Assembly: GCF_000620705.1 (NCBI RefSeq)
Contig: NZ_KK211168.1
Span: 309,462-373,461, forward strand
Direction: 5' to 3'
DNA from: Nocardioides sp. URHA0020
GTDB taxonomy: Bacteria; Actinomycetota; Actinomycetes; Propionibacteriales; Nocardioidaceae
DNA length: 64,000 nucleotides
The notes below the pieces were generated by a model. The model worked only from the letters and a program-made list of their open reading frames with translations. It was not told where the DNA came from and made no database searches. Numbering within the stretch: the stretch's first letter is position 1; each line of letters begins with the position of its first letter. Positions 37,930-46,257 of the stretch are shown piece by piece. Made by a program: the position numbers and the translations under genes.

Positions 37930-38807
37930 GGCGCGTCCTCCTTCTTCCCGTCAGGCTTGGCATTCTCCTCGGCCGTGCCCTTGACGGCGTGGCGCAGCTG
38001 GCGTGGCGCGGCCGCCGGCAGGGAGAGGTCGTCGACATTCTGCATCCTCACGGGGAACCCGAAGGCCTCCGCCACGTTGCTGAACGCCAGACCGGTCGAG
38101 GTGTCGATGAGATCCGCCTGCAGGGTGTCGTTGTCGCCGATCGCCTCCACGACGTACGGCGGGGACAGGGGCGGCGATCCGGTGAGGTTGATCGCGTCGC
38201 CGGAGTTGAAGAGCGCCGACCGGGCGGTGAGCCGCTTGCCGTTGACCGAGATGGCCTCGGCGCCGGCCTCCCACAGCCCGTTGGTGAGGAGCGCGAGGTC
38301 CTTGGCGCGCACGGCCTCGCCGTTCGGGGCGTCGTCCACGGTGATCCGCACGCCGGGTCCGCTCACGGCGCCGAAGCCGGTGGTGGCGCCGAGCTGGGTG
38401 ATCCGGTTGCTGACCCGCGTGTCGGCGGCGGTCGCCTGGTCGAGCGCGTCCTGCTGGACGATGGTGGACTCGCGCAGCCGGATGAGCCGCCGGTCCAGCG
38501 CGGTGGACTGCTGCTGCCGCTGGTCGATCTGGCGCAGCAGCGACTCGCGGTTGGAGCTGGCCACCCCCGACTGCTCCGAGGTCTGGACGGCGGCGACGGT
38601 GATCAGCAGGCCGAAGCCGCCGACGACCGCGGCCGCGACCCAGTGGCGCCGACGCGGAGGCGTGTCTGCCTCCCCCTGCGCCATCCGTGCCCGTGCCTCC
38701 GCGCGCTGCTGGGCGACGTGCTGGTAGTCCTCGTCGAGCGACTCCTGGGTGATCAGGGTCAGCAGCGGCGTGCGTGCGCGGTCCGGCACGGTCGGTGCGT
38801 CAGGCAT
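37926..38807 (-). CDS. DUF881 family membrane-anchored protein, 293 aa
   Basis: A cytoplasmic N-terminus of about 60 residues precedes one membrane helix (WVAAAVVGGFGLLITVAAV). A periplasm-facing coiled-coil (RQIDQRQQQSTALDRRLIRL) and the DUF881 domain (GPGVRITVDDAPNGEA, LWEAGAEAISVNGKRL) follow. It is a paralogue of the DUF881 gene two positions downstream; position equals Rv1823. It overlaps the pgsA-like gene by 8 nt and sbp by 4 nt. Confidence 0.92.
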   Translation of the reverse strand: MPDAPTVPDRARTPLLTLITQESLDEDYQHVAQQRAEARARMAQGEADTPPRRRHWVAAAVVGGFGLLITVAAVQTSEQSGVASSNRESLLRQIDQRQQQSTALDRRLIRLRESTIVQQDALDQATAADTRVSNRITQLGATTGFGAVSGPGVRITVDDAPNGEAVRAKDLALLTNGLWEAGAEAISVNGKRLTARSALFNSGDAINLTGSPPLSPPYVVEAIGDNDTLQADLIDTSTGLAFSNVAEAFGFPVRMQNVDDLSLPAAAPRQLRHAVKGTAEENAKPDGKKEDAP

Positions 38808-39399
38808 CCGGCGTCACCCGACGACGCGGGGTGCTGCGCAGCAGCGTCCGGACCTGCCAGGCGTACAGCAGCCCGGCCCACCAGTAGAGCCCGATCCCCC
38901 ACAGCGCGAAGGCCCAGCCGAAGACCTCGGCCAGGGTGGCGACCGTGCCCTCCCCGTCACCGAGGAGCAGCAGGGGGAACGCGTAGAGCAGGTTGAAGGT
39001 CGCGGCCTTGCCGAGGAAGTGCACCGGCAGCGCGCTGTAGCCCCGGGTGCGCAGCAGCGGCACCAGGCCCCACAGCAAGAGGTCGCGCAGCGGCAGCGAG
39101 ATGGCGGCCCACCACGGGATGATGTCGCGCAGCGCGAGACCGATCACGACGGCCAGGATGTAGAGGCGGTCGGCGACCGGGTCGAGGATCTCGCCGAGCA
39201 CGGACGTCTGGCCGAGGCGGCGCGCGAGGTAGCCGTCGAGGAAGTCGGTGACGCCCGAGAGCATCAGCACGCCGAGGGCGAGCAGATCGGCCTCCGGCCC
39301 GAGCACGAGCCACAGGAAGAGCGGGACGCCGGCCAGCCGCAACATGCTCAGCAGGTTGGGTAGCGTCCACACGCGATGGTGCGTCGCTTCGTCTGCCAC
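38800..39399 (-). CDS. pgsA: CDP-alcohol phosphatidyltransferase family protein, 199 aa
   Basis: Membrane enzyme of phospholipid synthesis with the CDP-alcohol motif DGYLARRLGQTSVLGEILDP followed by VADR, which holds the catalytic and metal-binding Asp residues. About five hydrophobic segments are visible. By position it matches mycobacterial Rv1822 (pgsA2); the exact alcohol acceptor (glycerol phosphate or other) is not certain. The GTG at 39399 has AGGAG just upstream; a start at 39435 would leave no room after the -10 box TAGGGT at 39436-39441. Confidence 0.9.
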   Translation of the reverse strand: MADEATHHRVWTLPNLLSMLRLAGVPLFLWLVLGPEADLLALGVLMLSGVTDFLDGYLARRLGQTSVLGEILDPVADRLYILAVVIGLALRDIIPWWAAISLPLRDLLLWGLVPLLRTRGYSALPVHFLGKAATFNLLYAFPLLLLGDGEGTVATLAEVFGWAFALWGIGLYWWAGLLYAWQVRTLLRSTPRRRVTPDA

Positions 39400-39435
39400 G
39401 TGCTCCTGCGCTTCTCCTGGGTGCCTGCCGAGCAC

Positions 39436-39441
39436 ACCCTA
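39436..39441 (-). promoter_or_regulatory. -10 box TAGGGT upstream of the pgsA - sbp - gcvH operon
   Basis: TAGGGT predicts a start near 39429 and a leader of about 30 nt that ends in AGGAG before the GTG at 39399. Confidence 0.45.
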
Positions 39442-39483
39442 GCGGCCGGCGGCCACGCCGCTCGACTCGCCGCTCGCGCCGCC

Positions 39484-39513
39484 CTCGGACGGGCTCGGAC
39501 GGGCTCAGACGGG
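39484..39513. repeat. three tandem decamers CTCGGACGGG
   Basis: CTCGGACGGG, CTCGGACGGG and CTCAGACGGG lie end to end. The third copy contains the stop codon of the DUF21 transporter gene, and the two perfect copies lie directly downstream of it. This looks like slippage. Confidence 0.7.
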
Positions 39514-40554
39514 CTCGTCGAGGTGCGAGCCGTCGCGGATCTCGCCGACCAGCTCCTCGATGACGTCCTCCAACGTGGCCAGGCCCAGCGTCACCCCGTC
39601 CCCGTCCACGACCCGGGCCATGTGGGCCCCGCGCCGCTGCAGCGTCTCGAGGGCCTCGTGCAGCGGCCGCTCCGCGGTGACGAGCGCGAACGGCCGGATC
39701 CACTTGTCGTCGACCTCGCGGGTACGCCGGGCGGGGTCGGTCTCGAGCACGTCCTTGATGTGCAGGTAGCCGATCAGCTCGCCGTCCTCGGCCGCCACCG
39801 GGAACCGGCTGTAGCCGGTCGCCGCGCAGACCGCCTCGACGTCGGCGACGGTCGAACCGCGCCGCACCGTGGTCAGAGACTCCGGCGGCATCAGCACCGC
39901 GGACACGGTCTTCTCGGTGAACCCGAGCGCCCCGGCCAGGCGGCCGTACTCGTCAGCCTCCAGCAGTCCCTCGCCGTGCGACTCCTCGACGAGCGCGGCC
40001 ACCTCCTCACGGGTGTAGGTCGAGCTGACCTCGTTGAGCAGTCGGGCGCCGAGCAACCGGAGCACGACGGCGGCGACGGCGTTGATCACCACGACGACGG
40101 GGCGCAGGACGGTGACGATGCCCCAGATCGGCGGACCCAGCACGAGGGCCGCCCGGTCCGGACCGGCGAGCGCGATGTTCTTGGGGATCATCTCGCCGAG
40201 CACCACGTGCAGGTAGACGACGACGATCAGGGCGATCACGAAGGAGATCGGGTGGAGCAGCTCGTGCGGGACGTGGGCGGCGTGCAGCAGCGGCTCGACG
40301 AGGTGGGCCACCGCCGGCTCGCCGACGGCACCCAGGACCAGGGAGCACACCGTGATCCCGAGCTGGTTGACGCCGATCACCAGGGAGATGTTCTCCATCG
40401 CCTTGAGCGTGGTGCGCGCCATCCGCGACCCGGCCTCGGCGCGGGGCTCGATCTGGGTGCGTCGCGCCGACACGAGCGCGAACTCGGCGCCGACGAAGAA
40501 GGCATTGCCCAGCAGCAGGAAGAGCGCCAGGACGATCGCGGTCACGCTGTTCAC
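39505..40554 (-). CDS. DUF21/CBS-domain transporter-like protein (CNNM/CorC type), 349 aa
   Basis: An N-terminal DUF21 membrane domain of about 190 residues with three to four helices (AIVLALFLLLGNAFFVGAEF, LVIGVNQLGITVCSLVLG) is followed by a CBS pair (AVLMPPESLTTVRRGSTVADV and the region after it). The CorC_HlyC C-terminal domain found in the neighbour is missing, so this is the short form. Homologues are linked to magnesium or cobalt efflux; the older name hemolysin-like is misleading. It overlaps the upstream longer paralogue by 4 nt (ATGA). Confidence 0.92.
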   Translation of the reverse strand: MNSVTAIVLALFLLLGNAFFVGAEFALVSARRTQIEPRAEAGSRMARTTLKAMENISLVIGVNQLGITVCSLVLGAVGEPAVAHLVEPLLHAAHVPHELLHPISFVIALIVVVYLHVVLGEMIPKNIALAGPDRAALVLGPPIWGIVTVLRPVVVVINAVAAVVLRLLGARLLNEVSSTYTREEVAALVEESHGEGLLEADEYGRLAGALGFTEKTVSAVLMPPESLTTVRRGSTVADVEAVCAATGYSRFPVAAEDGELIGYLHIKDVLETDPARRTREVDDKWIRPFALVTAERPLHEALETLQRRGAHMARVVDGDGVTLGLATLEDVIEELVGEIRDGSHLDEPV

Positions 40555-41903
40555 TGGTCCACCTCGATCGCGGTGTCGAGGAGACGGAGGGTCAGCCGGT
40601 CGATGCGCAGGCCGTCCATCCGGTCGACGGTGAGGATGGCCAGCTGCTCGCGGCGCGAGTCGGGGTCGCTGTGGTCGGGGACCCTGATCTCGGCGAGGTC
40701 GCCGATCGCGGGGATGCGGCCGAGGACCTGGAGCACGAGCCCGGCGATGGTGTCGTAGTCCTCGTGGTCGGGCAGCTCGATGCCGGTCAGGTCCTCGACC
40801 TCGTCGGGGCGCAGCATCCCGGACAGCGACCAGGTGCCGTCGCCCTGCTGGCGCGCGTTGGCGCTCAGGCGGTCGTGCTCGTCGGAGATGTCGCCGACGA
40901 TCTCCTCGACGACGTCCTCGAGCGTGACCACGCCGGCGAAGCCGCCGTACTCGTCCATCACCACGGCCATCTGGAAGCCGTCGGCCCGGAGCAGTGCGAG
41001 CAGGGGGTCGAGCCGCAGGGAGTCGGGGACCAGGATCGGTCGGACCATCAGGTGCTTGACCTTCGTGGTGGCCCGCTCGTGCACGGGGGTCGCCACCGCG
41101 TGCTTGACGTGCACGGTGCCGACGACGTTCTCCTCGTCGTCGACGACGGGGAACCGGGAGTGGCCGGTGGCGCGCGCCCGCTCGATGACGACGATGCCGC
41201 GGTCGTTGACGTCCAGGGTCGAGGTCCGCACCCGGGGCGTCATGATCTCGCCGGCCGTGCGGGACCCGAACTCGACCGACCGGCCCATCAGGTCGGCTGT
41301 CTCGACGTCGAGCGTTCCGAGGTCGGCGGAGCGCTGGACGAGCGAGGCGAGCTCGGTCGAGCTGCGCGCGGACCTCAGCTCCTCCTGCGGCTCGATGCCG
41401 AGGCGTCGTACGAACGCGTTGGCGGACCCGTTGAGCACCCGGATCGGTCCCCGCATCACGGCCGTGAAGGTGCGCTGGAAGCGCTGGGTCGCCCGAGCGA
41501 CCTCCATCGGCTTGGCGAGCGCGAGGTTCTTGGGCACCAGCTCGCCGAAGATCATCGTGAGGATCGTGCCGATGGTGAGCCCGATGCCGACGGCGACCGG
41601 CGTGATCGCCCCCGCCGGGACGCCGGCGCTCTCGAGCGGCCCGTCGATCAGGTCGGAGATCGCCGGCTCGGCGAGGTAGCCGATGGCCAGGTTGGTGATC
41701 GTGATGCCGACCTGCGCTCCGGAGAGCTGCGTCGACAGCGAGCGCAGCGCCTGCTGGACGCCCTTCGCGGTCGTGTCACCCTCGGCGGCGGCCTGGTCGA
41801 CCTTGCCGCGGTCCACGGTGACGAACGAGAACTCCGCTGCCACGAAGACGCCGCAGGCCAGGATCAGCAGCAGCGCTGCGAGCAGCAGCAGCCAGGCGGT
41901 CAT
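40551..41903 (-). CDS. DUF21/CBS/CorC_HlyC transporter-like protein, 450 aa
   Basis: Full-length member: DUF21 membrane domain (WLLLLAALLLILACGVFVAA, IGITITNLAIGYLAEP), a CBS pair (GEIMTPRVRTSTLDVNDRG and MVRPILVPDSLRLDP), and a C-terminal CorC_HlyC domain with LEDVVEEIVGDI and GLVLQVLGRIP. Probably involved in divalent cation homeostasis at the cytoplasmic membrane. It is the first gene of a two-gene unit with its shorter paralogue. A possible -10 (TACGAT, 42022-42027) would give a leader of about 110 nt, in which I recognise no riboswitch. Confidence 0.93.
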   Translation of the reverse strand: MTAWLLLLAALLLILACGVFVAAEFSFVTVDRGKVDQAAAEGDTTAKGVQQALRSLSTQLSGAQVGITITNLAIGYLAEPAISDLIDGPLESAGVPAGAITPVAVGIGLTIGTILTMIFGELVPKNLALAKPMEVARATQRFQRTFTAVMRGPIRVLNGSANAFVRRLGIEPQEELRSARSSTELASLVQRSADLGTLDVETADLMGRSVEFGSRTAGEIMTPRVRTSTLDVNDRGIVVIERARATGHSRFPVVDDEENVVGTVHVKHAVATPVHERATTKVKHLMVRPILVPDSLRLDPLLALLRADGFQMAVVMDEYGGFAGVVTLEDVVEEIVGDISDEHDRLSANARQQGDGTWSLSGMLRPDEVEDLTGIELPDHEDYDTIAGLVLQVLGRIPAIGDLAEIRVPDHSDPDSRREQLAILTVDRMDGLRIDRLTLRLLDTAIEVDQ

Positions 41904-42086
41904 GCGCGCTCTCCCCCGTCGTGCCGAGCTGGCCTGTCACGAGGTGGGGAGAGCGGGGGACTTTGAGAGCCGTCCATGTCTGGGGCGTCGGGTCCTCACG
42001 GGTGTCGGGCTGGTCGAGAGCATCGTACCGGCGCCCCCGTGGTCGCCGACATTTGCCGATATCGCCCGCCGCCGTCCGCGAGCCCC

Positions 42087-42092
42087 TAGGCT
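42087..42092 (+). promoter_or_regulatory. possible -10 box TAGGCT of the DUF1800 gene
   Basis: TAGGCT predicts a start near 42099 and a leader of about 65 nt. The leader is GC-rich, with GGGAG about 9 nt before the TTG start. Confidence 0.35.
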
Positions 42093-42164
42093 GCGCTGCA
42101 GCCGCGGGTCGCGCTCCTTCTCGGGAGAGTCACGTGACCCCGGGGACCACCGGGAGACGTCCGC

Positions 42165-43604
42165 TTGATCGTCCTGAACGCCCGCGACCGGCACCTGGTC
42201 GGTCGCTTCTCGTACGGCGTGACCCCCGCCCTCGCGACCGACGTGCGCCACGCCGGCGGAGCGGCTGCGTGGTTCGAGCGTCAGCTCACGCCCGCCCGGG
42301 TCACCGACCGGACCGCGGATCGGATCCGTGGCTGGTGGCCGAGCCTGGACCGCGGGCCCGCCAACCTCTGGAGGCGCCAGGTCACCGACGTGGAGGGCGG
42401 CTGGGAGGTGATGGCCGACTACCAGCGGTGGGTGCTGCTGCGCCGCATCCACTCGCGGCGCCAGGTGCACGAGATGATGACCGAGCTCTGGGAGCACCAC
42501 TTCAACGTGCCGGTCAACGGTGACGCGCAGTTCACGTGGCGCGCCGACTACGGCAACGTCATCCGGGCCCACGCCCTCGGCCGCTTCGACCACCTCCTGC
42601 AGGCCGTCATCACGCACCCGGCCATGCTGATCAGCCTCGACAACGTCAGCTCGACCAAGGAGTTCCCCAACGAGAACCTCGGTCGCGAGCTGCTCGAGCT
42701 GCACACGGTCGGCCGCGGCGCGTACGGCGAGAAGGACGTCAAGCAGTCCGCCCGGATCCTGACCGGCTGGACCGTGGACATGTGGGACACCTTCGCCGCC
42801 GAGTACGACAAGGGCCGGCACGCCCGCGGCCGGGTGGCGGTGATGGGGTTCAAGCACGCCAACGCCAGCGCGGACGGCCGTCAGGTCACGCGCGACTACC
42901 TGCACTACCTGGCGCACCACCCCGCCACGGCCCGCAGGATCGCGCGCCGCATCGCCGTGAAGTTCATCCGCGACGACCCGCCGCCCGCCGTGGTCAGCCA
43001 CCTCGCCCGCGTCTACCTGCGCAGCAACACCGACGTCCGGCCGGTGCTGCGCGCCCTGGTCGAGACCCGCGCCTTCCGGCAGTCCACGGGCGGCAAGGTC
43101 CGCGACCCCGGCGAGGACCTCGTCGCGACGTACCGTGCCCTCGGCGTGCAGATCAGCAGGCCGCCGTCGGGCACGAGCGGGGACCGGTACGCCGCGAACC
43201 AGATGCTGTGGCAGGTGGCCGGGATGGGCGTCACGCCGTTCGCGTGGCCGCGCCCGGACGGTCAGCCGATCGACAACGCCTCCTGGGCGTCGCCGGCCCG
43301 CCTGATCGCCTCGATGGACGTGCACCAGAGCCTCGCCGCCGGCTGGTGGCCCACGGACGGCGCCCACTACCGCCGCCCCGCCGCGTGGCTGCCGCGACCC
43401 AGCGTCCGCTTCGACGCCCTGGTCGACGACCTGTCCCGGCGCATCCTGCACCGGCCCGCGACCCCCCTGCTGCTGACGGCGTGCGCGCAGGCGACGGGGT
43501 GCCGGGCCGGTGAGGTCATCACAGCCGAGCACGGCCTCGTGCGCTGGGGCATGTACCGGCTGATCACCGTCCTGCTCGACTCCCCCGCCCACCTGACTCG
43601 GTGA
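42165..43604 (+). CDS. DUF1800 family protein, 479 aa
   Basis: DUF1800 signatures: the N-terminal HLVGRFSYGVTP, ELWEHHFNVP, PNENLGRELLELHTVG and the ARILTGWTVD segment, with VKFIRDDPP in the second half. Family function is unknown; genes of this type are nearly always paired with DUF1501 genes, as here, suggesting a two-protein secreted or surface system. The start is TTG at 42165 with GGGAG upstream. The protein has no signal peptide, whereas its partner has a Tat signal, so co-export is conceivable but unproven. The stop overlaps the DUF1501 start. Confidence 0.9.
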   Translation: MIVLNARDRHLVGRFSYGVTPALATDVRHAGGAAAWFERQLTPARVTDRTADRIRGWWPSLDRGPANLWRRQVTDVEGGWEVMADYQRWVLLRRIHSRRQVHEMMTELWEHHFNVPVNGDAQFTWRADYGNVIRAHALGRFDHLLQAVITHPAMLISLDNVSSTKEFPNENLGRELLELHTVGRGAYGEKDVKQSARILTGWTVDMWDTFAAEYDKGRHARGRVAVMGFKHANASADGRQVTRDYLHYLAHHPATARRIARRIAVKFIRDDPPPAVVSHLARVYLRSNTDVRPVLRALVETRAFRQSTGGKVRDPGEDLVATYRALGVQISRPPSGTSGDRYAANQMLWQVAGMGVTPFAWPRPDGQPIDNASWASPARLIASMDVHQSLAAGWWPTDGAHYRRPAAWLPRPSVRFDALVDDLSRRILHRPATPLLLTACAQATGCRAGEVITAEHGLVRWGMYRLITVLLDSPAHLTR

Positions 43605-44881
43605 TGACCATGACCTCCCGGACCCCTGCCTCGCCCGCCGCGCCGACCCCGCCGGACGCCTGCTGCGCCGAGTTCGCCGCGGTGTCGCGGCGCGGGCTCT
43701 TCTCCGGCGCGGTCGCCCTCGCCGGAGCCACGACGTTCGTCGGCTCCGCGGCGATCACCGCGTCGGCCTCCGCCGCGGCCACGCCGGCGACCGCGGTGCT
43801 GGTGGTGCTCTCCCTGCGCGGCGCCGCCGACGGGCTGTCGCTCGTCGTGCCCCACGGCGACGCCGCCTACGCGGCGTCCCGACCCACCATCGCCGTCCCC
43901 ACCGAGCGGCTGCTCGCCCGCGACCACACCTTCGGGCTGCACCCGGAGCTGGCGCCGCTGCTGCCCCTGTGGGAGGCCGGCACCCTCGCCGCCGTGCACG
44001 CCACCGGGCTGCCCGCACCCAACCGCTCGCACTTCGCGGCCATGGAGGCGGTCGAGGACGCCGACCCCGGCTCGGCCGCGCGCAGCGGCTGGCTCAACCG
44101 GCTGATCGGCACCACGCCCGGCAGCTCGCCGCTGCAAGGCTTCAACCTGGCCGGCGGGGTGACTCCCACGTCGCTCTACGGCCCCGCGGCGACCATGTCG
44201 GCCGGCAAGGTCGACGCGGTCCGGCTCCCCGGCGAGGACGACGACGGCCGGCGCCGCCGCTCGCTGCACACGCTCTGGGACCACCACGGGTCGGTCCTGG
44301 CGCGTGGCATGCGCGCGACGTACGCCGCGGTCGACCAGTTCGACCCCGCGAAGGCGGCCGCCGACAACAGCGCGGCGTACCCCAAGACCGACCTCGGGCG
44401 CGCGATGGCCCAGGTCGCGCGCGCCATCCGCGGCAACGTCGGCATCGAGGTGATGACCGTCGACCACGGCGACTGGGACATGCACGCGGGCCTGGGCACC
44501 GACGAGCAGGGCTGGATGGTCAACAACGCCCGTGAGCTCGCCGGCGCCATCGCCGCCTTCTTCGACGACCTGGGTGACCAGCGGTCGAAGGTGACCCTGG
44601 TGACGATCAGCGAGTTCGGCCGCCGGGTCGTCGAGAACGCCAGCCGCGGCCTCGACCACGGCTACGGCAACGTCATGTTCGTCGCCGGTGCCGGGGTCCG
44701 CGGGGGCGCCTACTACGGGAGCTGGCCGGGGCTCGGCACGAGCCAGGACGCGGACCTCCTGGTCACGACCGACTACCGCAGCGTCCTGGCCGAGATCGTC
44801 TCGAAGCGGTTCGGAGCGTCGACGGCGAAGGTCTTCCCGCACTTCTCCCCGGAGTCCGTCGGCGTGATGACGTCGCTGTAG
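43601..44881 (+). CDS. DUF1501 family protein with Tat signal, 426 aa
   Basis: A twin-arginine signal (SRRGLFSGAVALAGATTF, arginines at about residues 30-31) with an Ala-rich cleavage zone near residue 59 predicts folded export. The DUF1501 domain belongs to the alkaline-phosphatase/sulfatase fold; ALVVLSLRGAADGLSLVVP-like and VMTVDHGDWDMHAG motifs are visible. The enzymatic activity is unknown. The GTG at 43601 overlaps the DUF1800 stop (GTGA); the ATG three or nine bases later could also be used. Confidence 0.9.
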   Translation: MMTMTSRTPASPAAPTPPDACCAEFAAVSRRGLFSGAVALAGATTFVGSAAITASASAAATPATAVLVVLSLRGAADGLSLVVPHGDAAYAASRPTIAVPTERLLARDHTFGLHPELAPLLPLWEAGTLAAVHATGLPAPNRSHFAAMEAVEDADPGSAARSGWLNRLIGTTPGSSPLQGFNLAGGVTPTSLYGPAATMSAGKVDAVRLPGEDDDGRRRRSLHTLWDHHGSVLARGMRATYAAVDQFDPAKAAADNSAAYPKTDLGRAMAQVARAIRGNVGIEVMTVDHGDWDMHAGLGTDEQGWMVNNARELAGAIAAFFDDLGDQRSKVTLVTISEFGRRVVENASRGLDHGYGNVMFVAGAGVRGGAYYGSWPGLGTSQDADLLVTTDYRSVLAEIVSKRFGASTAKVFPHFSPESVGVMTSL

Positions 44882-44896
44882 GGTCGCACCGTAGAC

Positions 44897-44910
44897 AAGA
44901 ACACGTTCTA
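44897..44910. promoter_or_regulatory. KstR-like operator AAGAACACGTTCTA
   Basis: Matches the KstR consensus TNNAACNNGTTNNA except at the first base, and lies 16 bp before the GTG of the dehydrogenase gene. The same AGAACACGTTCT core stands between the fadD19-like and echA19-like genes at 55269. Confidence 0.6.
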
Positions 44911-44926
44911 GTTGCGACAGTGACGC

Positions 44927-45976
44927 GTGCGAGTCATCCAGTGGGCCACCGGCAGCGTCGGCAAGGCCGCCATCGAAGGCATCCTGCTCCACCCGGACCT
45001 CGAGCTCGTCGGCTGCTGGGTCCACTCCGACACCAAGCACGGCCGCGACGTCGGTGAGATCCTCGGGATCGACCCGATCGGCGTCGTCGCAACGAGCAGC
45101 ATCGACGAGATCCTGGCGATGGAGGCCGACGCGGTCCTCTACTCGCCGCTGATCCCCAGCCGCGACGAGGTCGCCGCCATCCTCCGCTCGGGCAAGAACG
45201 TCGTCACCCCGGTCGGCTGGTTCTACCCGAGCGAGCGCGACGGCGCCCCGCTGGCCGCCGCCTGCGCGGAGGCCGGCACGACCCTGCACGGCACCGGCAT
45301 CAACCCCGGCGGCATCACCGAGCTCCACCCGCTGATGTTCTCGGCGCTCTCGTCGGCGGTGACGTTCGTCCGGGGCGAGGAGTTCTCCGACATCCGCACC
45401 TACAACGCGCCCGACGTCGTACGCCACATCATGATGTTCGGCGGTCGGCCCGAGGAGGCGATGGGCGGCCCGATGCTCGGACTCCTCTCGGGCGGCTTCA
45501 TCCAGGCTGTCCGGATGTGCCTGGACACCCTCGGCTTCTCGTCCGACGCCGAGATCCGCACCTCCCAGGAGGTCGCCGTCGCGACCGCTGCGATCGAGAC
45601 GCCCATCGGCGTGATCGAGCCGGGGCTGGTCGCAGGACAGCGCTTCGTCTGGGAGGCGTTCGTCGGCGAGGCCTGCGTGGTCCGCATCGCCGTGAACTGG
45701 CTGATGGGCGAGGAGCACCTCTCCCCCGCGTGGACGTTCGGTCCCGAGGGTGAGCGGTTCGAGATCGAGGTCCAGGGCGACCCCGACACCTTCGTCACGA
45801 TCAAGGGCTGGCAGCCCGAGACGGTCGCGGAGGGCCTAGTCCGCAACCCGGGGGTCGTCGCGACCGCCATGCACTGCGTGAACTCGATCCCGTACGTCGT
45901 CGCCGCCGCCCCCGGGATCCAGACCTACCTGGACCTGCCGCTCATCGCCGGTCGGGCGCACCCCGACCTGAGCTGA
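44927..45976 (+). CDS. dihydrodipicolinate reductase-like NAD(P)-dependent dehydrogenase, 349 aa
   Basis: A Rossmann motif stands at the very N-terminus (VIQWATGSVGKAAIEG). A catalytic-type domain with GTTLHGTGINPGGITELHP and a C-terminal dimer region follow. It belongs to the 2,4-diaminopentanoate dehydrogenase/DapB-like group abundant in actinobacteria, not to lysine synthesis. A KstR-like operator lies 16 bp upstream, suggesting a role in steroid or lipid catabolism; this is inference. The start is a GTG without clear ribosome binding site. Confidence 0.85.
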   Translation: MRVIQWATGSVGKAAIEGILLHPDLELVGCWVHSDTKHGRDVGEILGIDPIGVVATSSIDEILAMEADAVLYSPLIPSRDEVAAILRSGKNVVTPVGWFYPSERDGAPLAAACAEAGTTLHGTGINPGGITELHPLMFSALSSAVTFVRGEEFSDIRTYNAPDVVRHIMMFGGRPEEAMGGPMLGLLSGGFIQAVRMCLDTLGFSSDAEIRTSQEVAVATAAIETPIGVIEPGLVAGQRFVWEAFVGEACVVRIAVNWLMGEEHLSPAWTFGPEGERFEIEVQGDPDTFVTIKGWQPETVAEGLVRNPGVVATAMHCVNSIPYVVAAAPGIQTYLDLPLIAGRAHPDLS

Positions 45977-45979
45977 CCC

Positions 45980-46111
45980 CTACCGCGCGGCCTCGGCCCG
46001 GGCACTGATCAGGGTGAGCGCGGTGTCGACGTGGTCGACCTGCACCAGGACGCACAGCGCCGCCGTCGCGACGATCAGCACCGTCCCCAGTGCGTGCACC
46101 AGTCCCCTCAT
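45980..46111 (-). CDS. candidate small membrane protein, 43 aa
   Basis: A short frame from ATG 46111 with GAGGGG about 7 nt upstream encodes MRGLVHALGTVLIVATAALC followed by a polar tail. One hydrophobic helix covers about residues 4-22. It ends 3 nt from the convergent dehydrogenase stop. The codon pattern is consistent with coding, but no homologue is known to me and the length is small. Confidence 0.4.
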   Translation of the reverse strand: MRGLVHALGTVLIVATAALCVLVQVDHVDTALTLISARAEAAR

Positions 46112-46137
46112 CGCTCACCCCTCGTCATGTCCGTTGC

Positions 46138-46154
46138 GGCACCGCGACGGTGCC
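46138..46154. repeat. stem-loop GGCACCG CGA CGGTGCC
   Basis: Perfect 7-bp stem with a 3-nt loop in the gap between the small ORF and ppk2. With the palindromes at 46175-46211 it may terminate minus-strand transcription of the PLD-ppk2 pair. Confidence 0.5.
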
Positions 46155-46174
46155 TCGCTGCTGTCTCGATCGGC

Positions 46175-46190
46175 GGTCGGGCGCCCGACC
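46175..46190. repeat. 16-bp perfect palindrome GGTCGGGCGCCCGACC
   Basis: Followed at 46199-46211 by the related GTCGGCGCCCGAC. It lies about 70 nt beyond the ppk2 stop. It may be a terminator stem or a protein-binding site. Confidence 0.55.
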
Positions 46191-46257
46191 TGAGGAAGTC
46201 GGCGCCCGACGTACGACGGGAGTCAGGAGACGGGAGGAGGAGCGCCCGGCCGGAGGC

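Noticed and set aside
41904..42164. Possible magnesium or other riboswitch between the DUF21/CBS gene and DUF1800
   Set aside because: The leader is GC-rich and forms stems, but no conserved core of the M-box or other known riboswitch could be recognised.
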